Of a stretch of DNA of 64,000 nucleotides, positions 58,126 to 64,000 are shown piece by piece; the first letter of the stretch is position 1; every line of letters begins with the position of its first letter. Source of the stretch: AV80 sp035536995 (GTDB taxonomy: Bacteria > Verrucomicrobiota > Verrucomicrobiia > Chthoniobacterales > UBA10450); the NCBI GenBank assembly GCA_035536995.1, contig DATLNB010000059.1, positions 25,870 through 89,869 on the forward strand, read 5' to 3'. A program made the position numbers and the translations under genes. Under the pieces are notes generated by a model that saw nothing but the letters and a program-made list of their open reading frames with translations, was not told where the DNA came from and did no database searches.

Positions 58126-61100
58126 ATGGAGTTCATAGGCAAGCGATGGAATCGGCTCCCCCGTTCGTGCGTTCTCGTTGCGGTAGCCCTCACCCTGTTC
58201 CCTTTGCTCTATTTTTTCCCGGCCACCTCGGGAAGTCTTATTATCTCGCCGGACGACGGCGTAATCCAAAACATCCCCTTCCGGGTCGCGGTTGCGAACA
58301 TGATCCGGAGCGGTTACGCGCCGCTTTGGAACCCATATCTGTTTTGCGGGATGCCGCTGTTCGCGGCGGCGCAGGCAGGAATTTTGTTCCCGCTGAACTG
58401 GTTCTATCTCGTCTTCCCCCCGGCCGCCGCGACGAACCTGATGATGCTTTCGACCTACATGGTCGCCGCGCTCGGAGCGTATCTCTACGCGCGGCGCAGC
58501 GGAGCCAGCATCGCCGGCGCAGCGGTGACGAGTCTCATCTGGCAGTGCGGCGGATTCATGGTGAACCAGGTCAGCCATACGAATATCGCGCACACCGCCG
58601 CGCTGTTGCCCTGGCTGCTCTGGGCGATTGATGGGTACGGCAGGACCGGCGATGGCCGGCGCGGTTTGCTTCTCGCGTTGTTGGTGGCGCTCCAATGTTT
58701 TGCGGGTCACCAGCAGACCTTTGCCTATTCGCTGTTCTTGGCTGCTGCCTACGCCGCAGTCCTGTGGCGCGTTGAAAACAAAGCGTTCTATCGCTCTTCG
58801 CTTCTTTTCCTTGGCGCGGGCCTCGCCCTGGCTGCGGTTCAAATTCTGCCCACGCTCGAGTTACTGCGCCACAGTCTTCGCGCGGACGCTACCTACGACT
58901 TCTTTACGTCGTTCAGCATGCCGCCGGGCTTTATCTGGACGTTTTTTGCGCCTTACCTGATGGGCGGCGGCGACGGCCTTTTCTTCCGTGCGCCTTACGT
59001 CGGTCCTTCGTTTTATGCCGAGTATGTCGGCTACGTTGGCCAGGCCTCCCTAGTCCTGGCGATTGTGGCCATGGTTTTTTATCGGGACGCGCGCACGAAA
59101 TTTTGGGCAGCGGTAGCCGTCGTGGGTTTGGTCCTCGCCCTCGGGCGTTATGCGCCGTTCGGTTTTTACAAACTGGTTTATACGTTACCGATCCTGAACC
59201 TCTTTCGGGTTCCCGCGCGTCACCTGATGGAAGTGGAGTTTGGCCTCGCTGTCCTGGCCGGGCGCGGGCTGACCGCGCTTCTCGAGGCGAACGATCGGGC
59301 CGCGGCGAAGCGCGCCGCACTGATCGCAGGAGTAGTGGTCGTCGGCATCACCTGCCTGGCGATAACGCTGGGCCGTCCCGCCGATTTTCGGCTTGGCCGG
59401 GAAGGACCAGTGAGCCTGCTGCGCGCGCCTGAATTATTTTTACCTCCGATCCTGGCAGCGCTGAGTGCACGGGCTGTCTGGCTCGCGGCGCGTCGCAAGA
59501 CCCGAACGTCGGTCCTGTTTCTCTTCGCTGTGCTTTTGTTCGATCTCGTTTTGTGGGGGCAATTCAGCGGGTGGCGCGTGACCAGCCCAACATCGCAGTC
59601 GGAATTGTTGCGCGAGCCGGCGGTGTTCAAGTTTCTGCGTGAGCAAGCCGCTGGTTCTGGAACGAACACGAAGCCGTCACGCATCCTGACCCAGGACCAT
59701 TTTTTCGATCCGACCCGACCGGTTTCTTATGCCGCGCCCGTCGCCACCTGGAGCCTGCCGCTTCAGCCGGACATCGCGATGATGCATTCGCTCGAAAACG
59801 CCGCGGGCTACGAGGGCTTCGGCGTGGGGCGCTACAGCAAGCTCGCTGGTGACATGAAGGTCTGGGGCGACCTGACCGATCCGGAGCGGACTTTGCGCGG
59901 GGAGAGTCGCGAGCTCGATTTGTTGAATGTCCGTTATCTGCTCGTTCGTGCCGACGCGCGCACTACGCCGAAGAGCGAGAAGGAAGGATTAACCGAAGTC
60001 CGTGAGCCCGACGTATTCGGCACGGAGAAGTTCGCCACGGGCAACCTGAACCTGGGCGGCATCGTCGCGGGTGAACAGCTCACCTTCACCATCCCGCCCA
60101 CGGAAACAGACCGGATCGCCTTGCTTACCGCGTTGGCCTGGGGCGAGAACGCGCCGGACAAAGCGATCGTTGCGCAAGTTCGCGTGTACGGCAGTGCGGG
60201 GGAGACCGCGGAATTTCAATTGCGCGCGGGCGAGCACACTGCCGAATGGGCCCATGACCGGCCCGACATCCAGAGCAGGATCAAACACAGCCGCGCGCCA
60301 GTTGCGACGAGCTATGAAGTGAAAGACGGGAACGCCAAATTTGACGGGCACGATTACGTCGCGGGCTTTTCGCTTCCGCGGCCGATGACAATTGTCCGCG
60401 GCGAAATTGTGGTGCAGACCGCGACGGACGCGCCGCGATTGATGTTAACGGTGAACCGGCTTTCGCTGGCCCGCGAAGGGAGAACGTTCGCGATTTCTGC
60501 CGAGCGGATAACAAAGCTAGCTGCGCCAGCAATTGCCCACGTCGAGGCGCCAAGATGGACCCGGCTGGGAGAGGTGGAACGCGTGGCGGTGTTCGAGAAT
60601 TCCCGCGCTCTCCCGCGCGCGTGGCTGGCGGCAGCCGAGAAGGTGGGACCCGAAACTCAACATCTCGAGATCATCCGTTCCGGCCGCCTTCCGGATGGCT
60701 CTGCCTGGAATCCCATGGAAAGCGTGCTCGTGGAATCGGCGCTGGGCCTTGGCGAAACTGCGCCTGCTCAGGGCCGGGCGGAGATCACGCGTCATGAGCC
60801 GAACCGCGTCGAAGTAAAAACAGAGTCGGTCGCGCGATCGATCCTGGTCCTGGCGGATAATTTTTATCCGGGCTGGCGAGCGAAGGTGGATGGCCGCCGC
60901 GCCAAAATTTCGCGCGTTAATTACAATCAGCGCGGCGTTATTGTGCCGGCCGGATCGCACACCGTGAGCTTCGTCTATCAACCCAAGTCAGTGCTTTACG
61001 GTCTGATCATTTCCGTGGCCGCGTTGCTCGTCCTAATCTGGTGGGCGCGCCGGTTCGGCGGGAGAAAAGGTGCGTTACTCGCGCGACCGCGCTTTGTCGA

Positions 61101-61848
61101 TCGGCTTGAGGACTGTTTTTTCTATCATGTAATTGAGCTGCCGGGCTTAGGAGTGATTCCGGCGCACTGGGACCTTCGCGGCCGGTTCGACGATTATCTC
61201 GGCGGCGTCTCGGTCGCGGGTAAATCCGTGCTCGATGTTGGAACTGCGACAGGGTTTTTGAGTTTCGAATCCGAAAAGCGCGGAGCCACCCGGGTCCTCT
61301 CCTTCGACCAGGCGGATGGTGCGCAACAAAAGTTTCTGCCGTTCAAGGACAATCCGTTTTACCGGGACCACCCGCGCTGGGCAGTCGAGTATCGGCGCGG
61401 GATCGAGAAATGGAAAAACGCCTACTGGCTCAGCCATCGGTTGCTCAATTCGAAAGCCGAAGTGTTCTACGGCGATATCTATGATCTGCCGGTTGAGCTG
61501 GGCCAATTCGATGTCGCCATTGTCGGGTCGGTGCTCGAGCACCTGAACGATCCGGTAACAGCGCTTGGGTCAATCGCACGGCTCACCCGGGAGACGATGA
61601 TCATCGTTACTCCTTTATGGGAAACTGATGAGCGGGTGGCTCGGTTCGAGGGACGGGCGAACGAGCCCGGAGCGGACTTCACCTGGTGGACTTACTCAAC
61701 TAGTACTTACCGTGAAGTGCTCGGGATGCTTGGCTTCACCATCGCAAAGATCAGCAAAGTCACGTTGCACTACGCCTACGCCGACAGGTATGAGGAGCGC
61801 TCGGTCATCGTCGCTGTGCGTGAAGCAAGCTCCGCTAGACAACAGTGA
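58126..61848 (+). CDS. YfhO-family membrane protein fused to a SAM methyltransferase
   Basis: A 1240-residue fusion. Residues 1-about 490 are a YfhO-type membrane domain with many helices (NPYLFCGMPLFAAAQAGILF, PLNWFYLVFPPAAATNLM). A large extracytoplasmic domain (about 500-935) follows, as in YfhO proteins used in teichoic acid or exopolysaccharide glycosylation. It ends in a helix at about 960-980 (YGLIISVAALLVLIWWA). Residues about 995-1235 are a separate Rossmann methyltransferase: SVLDVGTATGFLSFESEKRG is motif I, and FDVAIVGSVLEHLNDPVTAL is the post-motif. Fusion of the two is unusual, and no frameshift or stop separates them. It converges on the next gene with a 14-base overlap. Confidence 0.87.
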   Translation: MEFIGKRWNRLPRSCVLVAVALTLFPLLYFFPATSGSLIISPDDGVIQNIPFRVAVANMIRSGYAPLWNPYLFCGMPLFAAAQAGILFPLNWFYLVFPPAAATNLMMLSTYMVAALGAYLYARRSGASIAGAAVTSLIWQCGGFMVNQVSHTNIAHTAALLPWLLWAIDGYGRTGDGRRGLLLALLVALQCFAGHQQTFAYSLFLAAAYAAVLWRVENKAFYRSSLLFLGAGLALAAVQILPTLELLRHSLRADATYDFFTSFSMPPGFIWTFFAPYLMGGGDGLFFRAPYVGPSFYAEYVGYVGQASLVLAIVAMVFYRDARTKFWAAVAVVGLVLALGRYAPFGFYKLVYTLPILNLFRVPARHLMEVEFGLAVLAGRGLTALLEANDRAAAKRAALIAGVVVVGITCLAITLGRPADFRLGREGPVSLLRAPELFLPPILAALSARAVWLAARRKTRTSVLFLFAVLLFDLVLWGQFSGWRVTSPTSQSELLREPAVFKFLREQAAGSGTNTKPSRILTQDHFFDPTRPVSYAAPVATWSLPLQPDIAMMHSLENAAGYEGFGVGRYSKLAGDMKVWGDLTDPERTLRGESRELDLLNVRYLLVRADARTTPKSEKEGLTEVREPDVFGTEKFATGNLNLGGIVAGEQLTFTIPPTETDRIALLTALAWGENAPDKAIVAQVRVYGSAGETAEFQLRAGEHTAEWAHDRPDIQSRIKHSRAPVATSYEVKDGNAKFDGHDYVAGFSLPRPMTIVRGEIVVQTATDAPRLMLTVNRLSLAREGRTFAISAERITKLAAPAIAHVEAPRWTRLGEVERVAVFENSRALPRAWLAAAEKVGPETQHLEIIRSGRLPDGSAWNPMESVLVESALGLGETAPAQGRAEITRHEPNRVEVKTESVARSILVLADNFYPGWRAKVDGRRAKISRVNYNQRGVIVPAGSHTVSFVYQPKSVLYGLIISVAALLVLIWWARRFGGRKGALLARPRFVDRLEDCFFYHVIELPGLGVIPAHWDLRGRFDDYLGGVSVAGKSVLDVGTATGFLSFESEKRGATRVLSFDQADGAQQKFLPFKDNPFYRDHPRWAVEYRRGIEKWKNAYWLSHRLLNSKAEVFYGDIYDLPVELGQFDVAIVGSVLEHLNDPVTALGSIARLTRETMIIVTPLWETDERVARFEGRANEPGADFTWWTYSTSTYREVLGMLGFTIAKISKVTLHYAYADRYEERSVIVAVREASSARQQ

Positions 61849-63064
61849 GCGGTAAGAGAAGCGGTTCCGAGCCGCGCTCCTCGAACCAGCAGATATGCTG
61901 GTCGACCAGGTCGACTTTCAAGGTGTAAGACCCTGGCGTACGCGGGACGGAGCGCTCGATGATCACCGAACACGACTCGTTAGGCGCGACCCCACGAGGC
62001 AACGCCGGTTCTCCGTGGAACTCTTCGAGCACCTCCCCGGTTTGATTGATGATCTTGACCCCGAGAGTAACCGCGCCGCGCCGAAGAAAATTACCGCCGA
62101 GCCACAAAGTGTTGCCGGTATTCCGCACGTTTACAGAGACGACGAAAACGTCGCCCGGCTTGAACTCCGCCGCCCAGGGCGATTCGATGGCGATCTCTGC
62201 TCGCAAAACATCCGGCGACCGGCTGTCCGATACACTCGAAGCCGGGCCTTCTTCGGAAACCTTCTTGCAGAGCAAATAATTACTGCGCGGCGCCTGGACG
62301 CGGAGGCGTCCTTCTTCATCCAACGCTTCGCGATAGAAGAGGCCATTCACACTCACGTAGTCGCCGATCACCGCGAGCCCTGATTGGTCAAGCAACTGGT
62401 GCAGAAACGCCGGATCGAAGGGCGATTCGAGGGTCCCGAATTTTTGCATCACGTCGGTCAGCTCCGCTTCGCCGCGCGATCCGGACGGTGGCCGTTCACC
62501 TTCGAGGATGAAGAGCACGCCTCCGAGCGGCAACATGCCGGTGATGTGGCGGAGGGCGCTCCGGGCATCTTCGAAGTGATGCATCGAGTCGTAGCAAACG
62601 ATGGCGTCGAACTTCTCCGGGAGCGGCGCGAGCTCGATGTCGTGGACAAGGAAGCGGCATCGGATCGGAGTTTCCGGATCGACCAACGGCGGCAGCGCCT
62701 GGATACGTTCTTCCGAGATTTGGACCAATTGCGGGCTGATATCGATCCCGGTGACGTCGTAACCGAGCCGCGCGAAATACTCGCTCAGCCAACCGGAGCC
62801 GCACGCGACATCGAGGATTCGCGCGCCGGCCGGCAGATCGAGAGCGACCGCCATGTTCGCGAAATCGCAAAAGTGCCGGTGGGTGTCCGCGTCCATGCCG
62901 TGCCCGCGGAATTTGGAGAGCTTATTCGCGAGATTGTAGAACGGCTTGGTCCGCAGATGCTGGAGCCGTTCCGCGCTCAGCTTCGAAGGGTAATCGATGG
63001 CCGCGCGCTTGAAGTCGATCCCCTGCAACTTCGGAGAACGACCGGGCTCGGGCGCGGAATTCAC
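61835..63064 (-). CDS. SAM-dependent methyltransferase with a C-terminal beta-sandwich domain
   Basis: A 409-residue protein from GTG 63064. Residues about 75-225 are a class I methyltransferase. Motif I reads GARILDVACGSGWLSEYFAR, followed by VTGIDISPQLVQISEERI, DAIVCYDSMHHFEDARSALR and MLPLGGVLFILEG. The C-terminal region (about 285-405) is a beta-sandwich with VSVNVRNTGNTLWLGGNFLR and a CWFEERGSEPLLLPL end. It is shared with the ArnT-like protein and resembles Wzt/ABC C-terminal sugar-binding domains. It is likely a glycan methylase or chain terminator. It lies 31 bases downstream of the next gene on the same strand. Confidence 0.85.
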   Translation of the reverse strand: MNSAPEPGRSPKLQGIDFKRAAIDYPSKLSAERLQHLRTKPFYNLANKLSKFRGHGMDADTHRHFCDFANMAVALDLPAGARILDVACGSGWLSEYFARLGYDVTGIDISPQLVQISEERIQALPPLVDPETPIRCRFLVHDIELAPLPEKFDAIVCYDSMHHFEDARSALRHITGMLPLGGVLFILEGERPPSGSRGEAELTDVMQKFGTLESPFDPAFLHQLLDQSGLAVIGDYVSVNGLFYREALDEEGRLRVQAPRSNYLLCKKVSEEGPASSVSDSRSPDVLRAEIAIESPWAAEFKPGDVFVVSVNVRNTGNTLWLGGNFLRRGAVTLGVKIINQTGEVLEEFHGEPALPRGVAPNESCSVIIERSVPRTPGSYTLKVDLVDQHICWFEERGSEPLLLPLTVV

Positions 63065-63095
63065 GGCGAAAGACTTCGGCCACGCGCGGCGCTGG

Positions 63096-64000
63096 TCAAG
63101 AGACGCGAATATTACAGACGGCGATCGAGAGGGTGCGGTCGTCGCGGCCTTTTGGATCAGCGGGCCGGGGCTGCCAGGTTTGGTTTGCGGTCAGCTCCAG
63201 TTCAAAGGCGGAAGCGTCGCCGGGCGCGACCCCATCCGGGAGCTGGATCTCCAGCTCGGTCCATCCGTGACGAAAGAGAGTGCAGCGGCAAAGCAAAGCG
63301 CCGTTCAGGGAAAACGTAAGCTCGATCGGCCTCGTCGAGAGGTCGGGAAGATGCGTCGTGAGGTCGAGGTGGATCCGCGTAACCTCTCGAGGCTGGAACC
63401 GGATGCGCCCGCGGGTTTTCATCCACCGCGCTACGGGCGGCAGATCGTCCGGCTCATACCAGCCGTCATCGAAAACGGCATTTGGCGCGCGGTCGAGACA
63501 AACCTCGCCCTTAGGGTCTCCCGATTCTTCCAGGTGAAGCAACGACAGTCGATCGCGATGCTCGTTGTTAAACGGTCCCAGCGGCGCGTCCGACGCCTTG
63601 AGAAACGTGTAGAGTCCGCTCCGCGGCAGGGACACGTTGAGATCTGAAATTTTCGCGAAGACATAACCCATTGCCATGTCGAACGCGCGCCGTTCCGCGT
63701 TGGAAAGGCCGCGCAGGTATTCGAGAAAATCGTCCTCGAACGGAAGTCCGTAACGGTCGGCCTGTTTCAGGAACTCTTCGGCGCTCAGGCAAAGCGCGTA
63801 GCGAGGCTGCCAGGCGACGTGCTTGAAAGAGCGGCGGAAGCGCGCGGCGTGTTCCTCTTCTTCTTCGAGTCCGACATGACCATCGATTTCGATGAAACGG
63901 CGGAGCTCGTCTGGATTCATCTCGTCGTAGCGGCGCCGCCCGGCGTGATCGGTGCATTCAATTCCGTGGAGGGTTACGCCGTCGGGTTTCAAAACCCGTT
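63096..64000 (-). CDS. Methyltransferase-like protein with a long C-terminal region, cut by the window edge
   Basis: The frame is open to the window end. RVLKPDGVTLHGIECTDHAG at its visible start is the terminal beta-strand of a SAM methyltransferase, so most of that domain lies outside. The visible 300 residues include an acidic HVGLEEEEEHAARFRRSFKH stretch and a helical part (FEDDFLEYLRGLSNAERRAF). A final beta-sandwich contains VTRIHLDLTTHLPDLSTRPI and WTELEIQLPDGVAPGDASAF. The last part may bind a glycan. It reads into the methyltransferase gene downstream, so the two are probably one operon. Confidence 0.75.
   Translation of the reverse strand, partial: RVLKPDGVTLHGIECTDHAGRRRYDEMNPDELRRFIEIDGHVGLEEEEEHAARFRRSFKHVAWQPRYALCLSAEEFLKQADRYGLPFEDDFLEYLRGLSNAERRAFDMAMGYVFAKISDLNVSLPRSGLYTFLKASDAPLGPFNNEHRDRLSLLHLEESGDPKGEVCLDRAPNAVFDDGWYEPDDLPPVARWMKTRGRIRFQPREVTRIHLDLTTHLPDLSTRPIELTFSLNGALLCRCTLFRHGWTELEIQLPDGVAPGDASAFELELTANQTWQPRPADPKGRDDRTLSIAVCNIRVS

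Overview
The window is high-GC bacterial chromosome and reads like a soil Verrucomicrobiota genome, probably Chthoniobacterales/'Spartobacteria'. This is inferred from gene style, not from a marker gene. The supporting traits are class III cyclase-TolB-TPR proteins, HAF and TIGR03118 surface proteins, and a dense load of short palindromic intergenic repeats such as TGTAGCGGCGGGTGT-type and GCTGTAGCCGCGGCGC-type units. No rRNA, tRNA, CRISPR array or transposase gene was recognised.

Region 1 (0-18.6 kb) is housekeeping and sensory: a GNAT enzyme, a SMUG1-like uracil-DNA glycosylase, an LprI-like secreted protein, an SRPBCC protein, an AraC regulator, a UvrD/PcrA helicase, a LysR regulator beside an aspartate/glutamate racemase, and a striking secreted protein with eleven tandem four-cysteine repeats. 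A DUF1624 membrane protein, a tRNA-dihydrouridine synthase, a manganese catalase, and a hybrid histidine kinase divergent from an AI-2E-family transporter follow.

Region 2 (18.6-23.1 kb) is a repeat-rich junction. Three copies of a 423-424-bp cassette carry a winged-helix gene between 23-bp palindromes, one of them frameshifted. They are interleaved with one intact and two 5'-truncated copies of a GNAT gene.

Region 3 (23.1-31.1 kb) is a visibly more AT-rich genomic island that looks like a defence island. A tightly overlapping minus-strand operon encodes a dGTPase, a Pol-beta-type nucleotidyltransferase, a TIR-APAZ protein and a catalytically dead short prokaryotic Argonaute. This is a SPARTA system joined to two nucleotide-handling enzymes. 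An EVE-HNH endonuclease follows on the same strand, and a two-gene unit of unknown function, possibly ADP-ribosyltransferase-like, converges on it. This island is the best candidate for an undescribed system.

Region 4 (31.1-39.5 kb) resumes core content: 2-oxoacid:ferredoxin oxidoreductase (korAB), a class III cyclase-TolB-TPR protein divergent from a cyclic-nucleotide-binding histidine kinase, and a small zinc-ribbon protein.

Region 5 (39.6-50.2 kb) is a nearly complete purine-to-ureide pathway: fused xanthine dehydrogenase, a DUF6986 aldolase-like protein, allantoinase, allantoicase, 5-hydroxyisourate hydrolase, OHCU decarboxylase, and divergently urate oxidase and XdhC. Together they would turn xanthine into urate, allantoin, and ureidoglycolate plus urea.

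Region 6 (50.3-64 kb) has a GH25 lysozyme-like protein, a large modular surface protein, and a cell-surface glycan cluster: a GT4 glycosyltransferase, an ArnT-like glycosyltransferase, a YfhO-methyltransferase fusion and two more methyltransferases, the last cut by the window edge. Repeat units lie inside coding sequence in korA, xdh and a GNAT gene, so the repeat families have shaped proteins as well as spacers.
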